From: Silene latifolia
Taxonomy: Eukaryota > Streptophyta > Magnoliopsida > Caryophyllales > Caryophyllaceae
Length of the DNA: 64,000 nucleotides
Assembly: GCF_048544455.1 (NCBI RefSeq)
Contig: NC_133531.1
Span: forward strand, 66,130,099-66,194,098
Direction of reading: 5' to 3'
Below are positions 10,430 through 20,846 of the stretch, piece after piece. The position numbers were made by a program, and so were the translations under genes. Within the stretch, counting starts at the first letter, position 1. Each line of letters begins with the position of its first letter. The notes beneath the pieces were generated by a model, which made no database searches, was not told the origin of the DNA, and saw nothing but the letters and a program-made list of their open reading frames with translations.

Positions 10430-11400
10430 ATGGCTGGTCCTACTAACGACCCAATGCCAAGTGCCACATTGGACCGTGAGTCCTGGCTTCGGATGTTCAT
10501 GAATCAGATGAATCAGTCTACTCGACTGAAGAATGATGGATCAAACTTCGCATGGGACCGGGAGGCAAAGATTACGGAATCTTGCCGGCTGGCCGACGGA
10601 AAGCTCAAATATCTAATTGAGCCCATCCCGCCAAACCTAGGTCCCACGGCTAGAGCTAATGAGATCGCCAAGTTTAACGATTTCTGTATGGAAGCGGGTG
10701 CGATTAAAAACGTACTCATTTTTGCAATGGAACCCAATTTGCGGAAACGCTTCATAGCCCATGGTGCAAACAAGATTTTCACCACGCTCACTAAGGAATT
10801 CTCGAAAGCACCGAGAATCGTGACCTATGAGCATACCACTCGCTTCTTTGATGCGAGACTCTTAAGGGCCAACCAGTTAGCCCACACATTCTCAAAGCAT
10901 GATTGAGAATGTCGAGAAGTCGGAGACACTTGATTGTAAGATCACGAGAACATTGTTATTGACCGTATGCTTTATTCACTCCACGATGGTTTTGCGCTCT
11001 TTAGAGCGAATTACTATATGAATGATTTGAAGAAAAGTCCCCATGAATCGCACTCTCTTCTCGTACAGACCGAGAAGGACATGAAGTTCAGTGGGAGCAT
11101 GAAATAGGATGTTCTCGTTGTGTCAAACAAGGGCAAGGGTAAGGGCAAAGCTAAAGCGGACCTAGCAAAGAGGTAAGGCGAAGTTTAAGAAGTCGGTTCA
11201 GAAGGCAAGAGTGGGCCTGGTGAGGCGAGCACCTCATCGAGGCACGACAAAGAGCAAGGATGGTAACATGGAGTGTCACCATTGCCACAAGATTGGGCAT
11301 TGGAGGCGTACATGTCCCGTATACCATGAGGACATAAAGGCAGGTCGCGTTAAACCCGTTGGTATGTTTTCTTCCTCTTCTACTTTTATTCATATGATTG
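10430..11400 (+). pseudogene. Copia-1 gag, frameshifted
   Basis: Copia gag forms the particle. The ATG at 10,430 opens MAGPTNDPMPSATLDRESW and is the first ATG of the gag frame. The frame runs to a stop near 10,906 after FSKHD; the downstream IENVEKSETLD block continues in another frame. A CCHC zinc knuckle CHHCHKIGHWRRTC (CX2CX4HX4C) follows near 11,274-11,315. The frame breaks between N-terminal part and knuckle mean no full-length gag. Confidence 0.85.
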
Positions 11401-12820
11401 AGATTAACCACGCAAGTTACGGAACTTGGGTACTAGATACTGGTTGTGGTTCTCATCTGTGTAATCATGTGCAGGGGCTCCGAAACATCGAACCCCTCGT
11501 AAAGGGTGAGGTGGACTGCGTGTTGGGAATGGCGCACGAGTGGTCGCCGTCTCAAGGGGAACATATGTGATCCAGACTTCCTAGCGGATTTGAGTTATCT
11601 TTATATAACTGCTATTATGTACCCAGTCTTTCGAAAAACATTATTTCAGTTTCTGCACTTGACAAACTTGGATTTTCATTTGTAATAGAGAAAAATTCTT
11701 GCATTTTCTCATTACACGATATGATTTACGGCAAGGCAGTCTCCATGAACGGAATTTATGTTTTAGATCAGACCACCGAAATATTACACGTAATGAATAA
11801 AAAGTTAAAGGTTGGTGACAAAGATCAAACGTATCTATGGCATCGCCGCATGGGACACATTAATGAGAAACGCGAAAAAACGGCTCATAAAGAATGGAGC
11901 TATCTCGGCCTTTGATTTTCAATCATTTAGCACGTGTGAATCATGTCTCATCGGTAAGATGACTCGGATTTCCTTCAAAGGTGTTGGAATGCGCGCTGCT
12001 GACCTATTAGGGCTCATACACACGGATGTATGTGGACCTATGTCAATCACCGCACGAGAAGGCTATAGGTATTTCATCACTTTCACGGACGATTTAAGTA
12101 GATATGGCTATGTCTACTTAATGAAGCACAAAAGTGAATCCTTTGAGAAATTCAAAGAATACCAGAACAGGGTACAGAACCTACTGGGTAGAAAGATTAA
12201 AACACTGCGTTCGGATCGTGGTGGCGAGTATCTTTCTCACGAGTTTGATCAACACCTCAAAGACTGTGGGATTGCCTTACAGCTTAACTCCACCTGGAAC
12301 ACCTCAGTTGAATGGTGTGTCCGAACGGAGAAATCGAACTCTACTTGATATGGTTCGATCCATGATGAGTCACATGGTATTACCTGATTCATTATGGGGT
12401 TATGCTCTTTTGTCAGCCGCTCTAATACTTAACCGAAGTCCGTCTAAAGCTGTTGACAAGACTCCATATGAACTATGGAAGGGAACAGTCCCTAACTTGT
12501 CCTTTATACGGGTTTGGGGCTGCGAGGCTTATGTCAAGTGGAGACACGAGGATAAGCTCGGCCCGCGATCGGTCAAGACATACTTTATAGGTTATCCTAA
12601 AGGAACACTTGGTCATTACTTCTATTCGCCAACCGAACAACGTGTTTTTGTTGCGGCTAGTGCGACATTCTTAGAGAAGGAATTTCTCGAGAATGCAAAG
12701 AGTGATAGAACCTTCGACCCGGCTTCTGAGATTCCGAACCAAATACCGAGCAACCATTGGAGGAACCAATTCCTTCAATCCCTATGTTAATATTCCCGAG
12801 GAACCTAGGAGGTCGGGAAG
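11401..12820 (+). pseudogene. Copia-1 protease and integrase, frameshifted
   Basis: Aspartic protease motif WVLDTGCGSHLC (about 11,428) has its catalytic DTG intact. The GAG-pre-integrase motif YLWHRRMGHIN is near 11,836 and the zinc-finger cysteines CESCLIGK near 11,935. The integrase core has HTDVCGPM (first Asp, about 12,020), TLRSDRGGEY (second Asp, about 12,205) and LNGVSERRNRTLLDMVR (Glu, about 12,310). The frame shifts near 11,860 and again at about 12,290, where the motif around GTPQLNGV moves to another frame. Integrase precedes RT, diagnostic of Ty1/copia. Confidence 0.9.
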
Positions 12821-13990
12821 AGTCTCTATTCCTCCGGACAGATACATTGGTATGGTCGAGGAACATGACATAGATGACATTCTACTCTTAACGAGTAGTG
12901 AACCCGCAACCTATAAAGGTGCCATGACTAGTTCTGACTCAAAGCTATGGCTTGAGGCCATGAAATCCGAGATGGACTCCATGTATGAGAACAATGTGTG
13001 GGATCTTGTTGACTTACCTGCTAAGGATCGTCCCCTTCAATGCAAATGGCTTTACAAGATAAAGCATTCTGTGGAAGGTCAACAAGATATCTACAAAGCA
13101 CGACTAGTTGCTAAAGGTTTCACCCAAGTGCCAGGTTTGCACTACGATGAAATTTTTGCACCCGTAGTCATGCTGCGTTCCATTCGGATTATCTTAGCGA
13201 TTGCCGCTTTTCATGACTATGAAATTTGGCAAATGGACGTGAAAACTGCCTTCTTAAACGGCTTTTTGGAGGAAGAGTTGTACATGGTACAACCCGAAGG
13301 TTTCATCGATCCAGAACATCCTAAGAAAGTATGCAAACTTAAGTGTTCCATTTATGGACTTAAGCAAGCATCTCGGAGTTGGAATCATCGCTTCGACCAA
13401 GTGATAAAAGAAAATGGATTCACTCAATCGGTCGAGGAACCATGTCTATATATCAAGTCGAGTGGGAGCAAGATTGTCTTCCTAATATTGTATGTTGACG
13501 ACATACTCCTGATTGGGAATGACATACCTCTCTTAACTTCGGTGAAAGTATGGTTGAAAAACCATTTCCAGATGAAAGATCTGGGTGAGGCACAAAGAAT
13601 TTTGGGCATCCGTATCTATCGAGATAGATCACGTCGGATGTTATCTCTCGTCGGGAGTCTTACATAGACAAAGTCCTAGAGAGATTCAGCATGACTAACT
13701 CCAAAAGGGGGTTTCTTCCTATGGCTCCAGGGGTGCATTTGAGCAAGTCTCAGGCACCAGAGACACCGGAAGAGAAAGAGCGCATGGCACGGATTCCTTA
13801 TGCCTCGGCTATAGGATCAATCATGTATGCCATGATATGCACACGTCCGGACGTGGCATATGCATTTAGTATGACAAGTCGATTCCAACAAAGATCCAGG
13901 TGAATCACATTGGTCGGTCGTCAAGAACATTCTTAAGTACCTACGGAGGACTAAAGATTGGGCATTGACTTATGGAGGCGAACAAAAGCT
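12821..13990 (+). pseudogene. Copia-1 reverse transcriptase
   Basis: A continuous frame of 324 codons (12,693-13,667) carries the RT: WLEAMKSEMDSMYENNVWDL, CKWLYKIKHSVEG, ARLVAKGFTQVPGLHYDEIF, WQMDVKTAFLNGFLEEELYM (first catalytic Asp, about 13,230), CSIYGLKQASRSWNHRFD, and the box LYVDDILLIGND (about 13,488). The catalytic residues are intact. The frame closes with an early stop at 13,667; MTNSKRGFLPM follows in another frame (13,691). The clade within copia cannot be fixed by eye; Tork-like is plausible. Confidence 0.93.
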
Positions 13991-14477
13991 ATGCGCAACC
14001 GGTTAAGCAGATGCTAGCTTCCAAACGGATCGAGATGACTCGAAATCTCGCCCTGGATTCGTTTTTTACTCTTAATGGCGCTGCAGATCGGTGGAAGAGT
14101 TCCAAACAAATGTTACAACAGATTCTACGACCGAGTCCGAGTACTATACCGCGTCCGAAGCTACAAAGGAAGCGATATGGATGCGTCAATTCTTACATGG
14201 ACTATCCGTAGTGCCTAGTTCGAATGACCCGATCACCATCTATTGCGACAATAGTGGTGCCATCTTCCAAGCTAAGGAGCCAAAGTCTAGCAACAAGTCT
14301 AGACATGTACAACGGAAAGCTCATCTAATCCGAGATTATGTGGAGCAAAAGGAAGTAGTGATAGAAAAGATTGCTACAGATGATAACATAGCAGATCCTC
14401 TCACTAAACCATTACGACAAGATAAGCATGAAGGGCACGTTAATTCCATGGGAATTAAACGTGTTCCTAAGTTGTAG
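13991..14477 (+). pseudogene. Copia-1 RNase H, N-terminally broken
   Basis: The C-terminal RNase H reads TTESEYYTASEATKEAIWM, then ITIYCDNSGAIF and the copia tail RHVQRKAHLIRDYV...DPLTKPL, ending at KRVPKL (14,477). The upstream part around 13,990-14,090, where the first acidic residues should lie, is shifted in frame. Confidence 0.87.
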
Positions 14478-15334
14478 TACTCTTTTATGGATTAGATTCA
14501 TTCCCTTATGTACTCTATACGACATCATCGTTTTGGTATTTATATATTTTGTTTTTCATGTGGAATTGTACGACAATTTTGAACACCACAAAGTGAACTG
14601 AACAAACATTATATTTTTAGTCCTTAATTGCCCACATGAGCTGATAACTCTGGCAATTATTTTGTGACGTTGGTTGATGGTGGGTTCAACGAGCCATAAG
14701 TCAACCGGTTGACTGACCAATCACAGAGGCGATTTATACGGATATTTCGTCGGGCACAATTGTGACATCGACGTGGAGTCCTAAATGTTTTATAATATTC
14801 GGTGCCCGGTCGTGGATAGGACCTCCATGGTGATCCTAAGAGTCGATTCTTTTGACTATCGACTGTCTCTTGAGACTAAGGCAGATTTTGGGTGACTTTG
14901 GTTTCTTTCTCACGGTCATCCGTAACAGGGGGCCAAGTAGATTTTTTTTCGGGTCATTTCATGTCGTGCTTAGATCGGAAGGAGTCGAGTTGAAGGAAAT
15001 ATTCAGCCTTTATCGGGTACTCGATATTTCTCAGGGCCACTCGAGGAGTCAGAATGAAATGCATGGCCATGCTCGGATACGGATTCGTTTTATCAGTTAA
15101 GTTACTCTCTAGTTGGGGAAACCACTCTAGATACAGATCGATTGTAAAATACGACCTTTGCGGATCCGGATCTGCAAATTGTTTTACATTGAGTGGGAGA
15201 AATTTTTAAATGAATATGAGAATCGGTTATCGCACATACACTTGTACGGACAAGTGGGAGTTTGTTGAGCTGGTGTCCTCCAGTTAGTGCGGATAACGTC
15301 ATTGCACATACACTTGTACGGACAAGTGGGAGCT
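14478..15334 (+). other. Copia-1 3' UTR and polypurine tract
   Basis: Noncoding. It ends in GACAAGTGGGAGCT, the polypurine tract directly before the 3' LTR. A second copy of the tract together with a diverged LTR start (GACAAGTGGGAG then TTTGTTGAGCTGGTGTCC) lies about 72 bp upstream (15,231-15,290), so the 3' end junction is duplicated. Confidence 0.8.
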
Positions 15335-16313
15335 TGTTGGGGCTGGTGTCCTTAATGATTAGTGCAAGGACTTATAAATCTCTAAAAGGATCAAAGGGCA
15401 TACTTTTGGTATTATTATCAGTTGATCCACGTTTATCAATAACGGTTGGCTTGCTAGATAAGTTTGACGTTATTGTCATACAGATGGCGGTGATCAACTG
15501 GTCCCTAAAAGTCACACCTATAGGATACGTTTGAGAGATGTGACAAAGATGAAAATACAATCATGTTGATGCCAATTATGACTAACCGATTAGTCGAGTT
15601 ATTGACTAGTAATTAGTCAAACGCGATGTTGAGACAATTATTTAATACGGATTAAATAATATGGGCTAAGGCGAATTAAACAGTTAATTCGTAAATTAAA
15701 TATAAACGATTATATTTAATTAATCTATATTGAATTAATTATACAATATTGTCTTTGTCGGACATGTATTAATATTTAGACTAATCCGTGTTATTAGTCG
15801 ATGTATTAATAACCGATAACCGATGACAGTTTATAATAAAACCCGTCATATACATTTTTAGCGGAATTGATCGGACCACGAGTTAATAATGAGGAGAAAG
15901 TGGAAAGCCCACTCCCTCCTCCATGAGACCCGCGGACCGAGGCAACAAAAGGAGAGGCTCCCTCTCCTTTTGACCCGATCATTCATTTTTGATAAAAACA
16001 CTAGGGTTTCAGGGTGTTCTTCTCTGAAATTTCTAGATCTCACATCGAATAACCTCACAATAGCTCTCTCAATATTGCAAGTCAATTAGAGAGCATTTCT
16101 AGCACAAGGGCATAGTCTCAGACGGTCTTGGGTGCAACGATTAGGAGGAAATCTCTGTTGATTTCTGTTCTTTACGCCGCGCAACAAAGGACCCGAGGTT
16201 GATTCGTAATCTTTATCGTTTTCTATTGTTTTTCGTTTATGACCATATTTCACATGTTAAATTTACGTTATAATCCTTAAATTTAAAGGGTCTTATAGGG
16301 ATATAACCCCACA
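15335..16313 (+). repeat. Copia-1 3' LTR
   Basis: 979 bp, TGTTGGGGCT...ACCCCACA, followed by the target duplication GATTG. It differs from the 5' copy by substitutions and small indels, for example near 15,354, 15,537 and 15,683. Confidence 0.93.
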
Positions 16314-16357
16314 GATTGATGCCCTTAATGTCATCCAATGAATAACCCATTGCTTTC
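16314..16357 (-). pseudogene. A1 pol sliver between two insertions
   Basis: About 44 bp of A1 pol lying between copia-1 and the Tat element. On minus it encodes KAMGYSLDDIKGIN, the conserved pre-RT motif that A3 also has (KKAIGYKLDDLKGIS, 39,080-39,125). Both flanking insertions leave their target duplications here (GATTG and CTTTC). Confidence 0.9.
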
Positions 16358-17403
16358 TGTAGATACCCAGTATCTGCACCTTCCAAAAACCACCCGATGA
16401 TGATCGGACTTTAACGTGTTTTTGATATGCGTACGTGGATTGGCTATACATGAGACGGTTTAATGCACTACTCAAATATGAAAAATGATTTCAAAAGTTT
16501 TCTAACTTCATTTGCATTAAAATAATACTATTTAGAGTCAAAACCGTCTTCGGACCCAAAACCGACTTAGAAACCCGCAACTCGAGTCAACCTAAGTCAA
16601 ACCGAGTCAAACCAAATCTCGAATGTCGAAAATAATGCCAGAATGTTTTCATCATGTCATTTCCATTAAAATGACCCTAATTAGAGAAAAAACCGACACC
16701 GGGCCAAAAACCGACTCGAAATTGAAATTTCGACTCACACGGGTCAAACCCGAGTCAAGCACACAAAACACCTACCTCAAGTAACACCAAAATCATCTTC
16801 TTAGATGTCCATATTAATACACAACATCCTATATGAATACCACATATCAATAATGGATGGAGAATAGGCCACGTCCAAATTGAAAGGGACAGTACACCCG
16901 ATTGAGTCACGGGGTGGCTCGCGCCTAAAGCAGGTGTCTGCTTAGCCTCTAAGCAAACACAACCAACCTACCTCCCCACATTTCTCTATGAATACCCACC
17001 ATCACACACCATAATATTTATGCGAGTGTCCGCCCCCTCACCTCTCTCTTAAACTTCTAGACCCGACTTCCTAAGTCACAAAATTGGCACGTGTTTACGA
17101 CCTACCGATCGTAAACACAAGCCTTACACATATTTTTTGGTACCGTCGCCGTGCATTCGACCGACCCATTCAACCAACTCAATTCATCAATCAACATGTT
17201 TTAATTAACATATTTTCAACATATTTTCAAAACCATTGCATGTCCACAGTTTGGCGACTCCGGTCGAAAGCATTTTACGCCGCCGAGCGTGGCTTTCAAA
17301 AGACCGCTGCATGTCCACAGATTGGTCTGGCGTGCAGTTGGCCCGTGACTAAGGACCTGTAGCTGGCCCATATCCACAGACCGAGACGTGGCCCATGTCC
17401 ACA
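16358..17403 (+). repeat. Tat 5' LTR, internally deleted
   Basis: 1,046 bp against 2,766 bp for the 3' LTR. The two align from the start to about 17,233, then the 5' copy jumps to sequence matching the last about 150 bp of the 3' copy. At the jump lies a 23-bp segment (17,240-17,262) identical to the LTR end plus priming site at 17,395-17,417. Confidence 0.85.
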
Positions 17404-17406
17404 GTT

Positions 17407-17423
17407 TGGCGACTCCGTTGGGG
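17407..17423 (+). other. Primer-binding site, tRNA-Arg-like (Tat/Ogre type)
   Basis: TGGCGACTCCGTTGGGG lies three bases after the LTR end CCACA. Tat/Ogre elements commonly use this type of site. Confidence 0.8.
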
Positions 17424-18149
17424 ATAACTAGGACACTTGTGTCTTTGTGATCCTTAGAGGTAAAAATCGAACGAGGTCGTGGTTAAAGTGCATTAATTGA
17501 TATTACGGTCATAAGTCGGATTCCTTATCCGAGCCCACAACCTAACCTTTATCGACCAATTGGCTCGTCCTGTCGGCGTGAGTTTTCTCATCCCCGCGTT
17601 TCGAATCCCGATTGAGTCAAGCATACCGTTGACGTTACACATTTCTGTTTCGTCAAAGAGCTTTCATCACCTTCGAGCACGAGGCTAGGGCACCCTCCTT
17701 ACACATTTTGTTTGGAATGGTATCCCTCTCGCAAATCGGGGTTTGATTGCTTGGTGTGTAACCCACCCTTTTAAGCCAAAATCCGTGTCAGCATTATGCA
17801 TAATATAATGAACTGTGAGTGCTTATGTGTTTTGTGATCATAAGTCCTTCCGTGTCATTTTCGAATTTTCAAAAACACCTTTTTTGCGCCGTTATAATGG
17901 CCGTTTCAAACCCCGGTCTTTCGCCGACCGTTGCTTTTCAACACGCCTTTCTAGACCTTCGTAATGACGATTTTAACCCGTGCAACTTTCCAAAATTTCA
18001 AATGTCATTTTCGAAACCAAATTTGGCTTTTCTAAGCCGTCGTAATGACGATTTCAATTCTCACAATTTTCGATTTGCATACCGTCTTTTAAAGGTTAAA
18101 ACGGTTTTCTAACCCATCGTAATGTCGACTTCAATCCTCACAATTTCCA
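17424..18149 (+). other. Tat leader, proximal part
   Basis: Noncoding. It contains two to three copies of a CGTAATGACGATTT-type motif (near 17,960, 18,040, 18,117) that leads into the minisatellite. No gene seen. Confidence 0.55.
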
Positions 18150-19130
18150 ATTTCAAATATTTGAAAACTAATTTAACTGTTTTCAAATTTCAAATCCTAT
18201 TTCAAATTCTTTGAAAACAAATTTAACCGTTTTCAAATTTCAATTCAAACTCAAATCTTTGAAAACAAATCTGACCGTTTTCAAATTTCAAATCCAACTT
18301 CAAATCATTTGAAAACAAATTTAATCGTTTTCAAATTTCAATTCAAAGTCAAATCTTTGAAAACGAATTTAACCGTTTTCAGATTTCAAATCAAAACCAA
18401 ACCATTTGAAAACAAATTTAACCGTTTTCAATTTTCAATTCAAAATCAAATCTTTGAAAACAAATCTAACCGTTTTCAAATTTCAAATCCAACTTCAAAT
18501 CATTCGAAAACAAATTTAATCATTTTCAAATTTCAATTCAAAGTCAAATCTTTGAAACGGATTTAACCGTTTTCAGATTTCAAATTAAAACTCAAATCAT
18601 TTGAGAACAAATTTAACCGTTTTCAGATTTCAAATCAAAACTCAAATCATTCGAAAACAAATCTAACCGGTTTCGAATTTCAATTCAAAATCAAATCATT
18701 CGAAAACAAATTTAACCGTTTTCAAATTTCAATTCAAAATCAAATCTCTGAAAACAAATCTAACCGTTTTCAAATTTCAAATCCAACTTCAAACCCTTTG
18801 AAAACAAATTTAGCCGTTTTCAAATTTCAATTCAAACTCAAATCTTTGAAAACAAATTTAACTGTTTTCAAATTTCAAATCCAACTTCAAACCCTTTGAA
18901 AACAAATTTAACCGTTTTCAAATTTCAATTTCAAAATCAAATCTTTGAAAACCAATTTAACCGTTTTCAGATTTCAAATTCAAATTTCAAATATTTGAAA
19001 ACAAATCTAACCGTTTTCAGATTTCAAATCAAACTAAATCTTTGAAAACAAATTTAACCGTTTTCAAATTTTCAATCCAATTTCAAAACCTTTGAAAACA
19101 AATTTGACCGTTTTCATGGCCATTGTGATG
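18150..19130 (+). repeat. Minisatellite, about 48-50 bp unit, about 20 copies
   Basis: Tandem units built around GAAAACAAATTTAACCGTTT then TCAAATTTCAATTCAAA. Copies vary by a few bases and by a base or two in length, so frames through it are not conserved. It sits in the untranslated leader of the Tat element; such arrays are common in that group. Confidence 0.9.
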
Positions 19131-19632
19131 ACGATTCCAAATTATTCGATTCTCGATTTTCTAATCCATGATTCGGTATTTCAAAAACCGTCTTTGGAAA
19201 CAACACATTGTTTTCAGAGCCGCCGCAATTTCAACTCAAATCGTCTTTTGAAAACAAACTTAAGACAACCCTTTCAAGTGGCCGACCTTTCGAATATCCT
19301 TAGTCTTCGGAAGGCGTCCATAAAACGACAAATGAATCTTTTTGAAAATTTCTATTTTCGAAAATTTCAGTCCACCTTTCCGATTCAGCCTCGAGTCGTT
19401 TAGAGTCCAGTCGATTTCAAGTCAAGTCGACTAGATAAAGTCGAGTGTTCACCGGAGTTAATAGCTACCTTCTGGTCTAGGTCGTGTCGCCTAATTGTCG
19501 AGACATCTTCAATGGCGTTAGCAGAGTCAAAACCTCTAGGGTATTAAACCCGCATTTCCCCTACATTACGGGTCAGAGGTCAAGTTTGTGTACATGTCTT
19601 GTATAACGGTGTCACGCCATCAACACACATCA
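19131..19632 (+). other. Tat leader between minisatellite and solo LTR
   Basis: No gene or repeat recognised; the small open frame at 19,092-19,403 lacks any family motif. Confidence 0.5.
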
Positions 19633-20605
19633 TGTGGGATTTATCTGTATGCATCCCTTTATATTTAAGGATTATAACGAATTATAAAGTGATGATAACT
19701 AGTCATAAAATAAATTGCATAAACAAAATCGTAAAGGATTAAGAAATAACCTTCGGTCCTAGCTTTTATGGCCTATGAACAATATCGCAATGATATTCTT
19801 CTATCAGTTGCACCCAAGATGCTCCGAGAAATGCCCCTCAAATTGCTAGAATGAGATCCCCAAATTTCTGTAAATATTAGGGTTTATTTGTGTGATTTTC
19901 TGATGAGAGAAAATGAAGAGCAAAAATTAGGTTTAGAAAGAAAAAACCTAACTCTCCTTATAACCGAGTATATGGGGAAATAGGATTGATTTTCTTTTTC
20001 CAAAAATCGGCCCATATGAACCGAAATAATAAGGATTAAAATCCTTATTTTCGGTTATTCCAAAAATGTATAAATGTGTTAAAGATAAATTGTCATCTAG
20101 TGAGGATCGAACCCATGACCTCTTGGTTTGAGTACCCTCACTATTACCACTATGACACATTCATGTTGTTGATATTAAATATAACCGATTACATTTAATT
20201 ACGAATTAACAGATTAATTCGTCCAAACTAACATTACATACATTTAATTAAATATAACTTATTATATTCAATTTACGAATTGACAGTTAATTCGTCTCAA
20301 CTAATATTATTTAATCTTCATTAAATAATTGTCTCATCAACACATTGACTAACTGTTTAGTCATATAAGGCATCAATGTGATTATATTTCTATAACCACA
20401 TCTCTCAAACACATCCTATAGGTGTGACCTTTAGGGACCAGTTGATCACCGCCATCTGTATGATAATAACGTCAAATTTTCTAGCAAGCCAACGTTATTA
20501 GGTAATCGTTAATCAACTGATTAAAATACGAAGTATACCCTTGTGAACCTCTAAGAGATTTACAAATGTTATCACACTAATTTGTGGAGAACACAAGCTC
20601 CAACA
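19633..20605 (-). mobile_element. Solo LTR of a copia-1-related family
   Basis: 973 bp, TGTGGGATTT...CTCCAACA on plus, so TGTTGGAG...CCCACA on minus. The start matches the reverse complement of the copia-1 LTR end (shared ATATTTAAGGATTATAACG-like stretch near 19,665). The block conserved among copia LTRs is at 20,416-20,500. Flanks CATCA (19,628-19,632) and CATCC (20,606-20,610) look like a target duplication with one later change. No internal region is present, as after LTR-LTR recombination. Confidence 0.82.
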
Positions 20606-20846
20606 CATCCAAACTGAGTCAGAAGTTGTCTGTCTAGGTATCACTATGCCAAAGTCGACACTCGAGTCTAAGTTCAATATCATGCACCAAGAGTTCAAAT
20701 ACAAGAGGTCATTCACGATCTTTAATGAACTCATAACCTAGTCACACTGTCGCGTCTTCACAGCAAAACTGCCTTTTGTACATATGTGTCGCACTTGCCT
20801 TTGTTTGTGCAATACCTTGCCAAGATAAGTTATAACGCCTATCGTT

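Larger units (their letters stand above)
7556..16313 (+). mobile_element. Copia-1: complete but decayed Ty1/copia element
   Basis: LTRs 7,556-8,537 and 15,335-16,313 enclose leader, gag, protease, integrase, RT and RNase H in the copia order (integrase before RT). The 5-bp duplication GATTG lies at 7,551-7,555 and 16,314-16,318. Removing the element and one duplication rejoins A1 pol in frame at the motif LDDIKGI, which shows the insertion directly. The two LTRs differ at roughly 2% of positions by eye, including small indels. Gag, integrase and RNase H are frameshifted, so it is not autonomous now. Confidence 0.95.

Noticed and set aside
17407..17423. tRNA gene matches (also 8,540, 36,153, 51,145)
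   Set aside because: Only the 13-18 bases complementary to tRNA 3' ends directly after LTRs: primer-binding sites, not tRNA genes.
18309..18566. 85-codon open frame in the Tat leader
   Set aside because: It is made by the 48-50 bp minisatellite; no family motif, and unit lengths vary so the frame is not kept.
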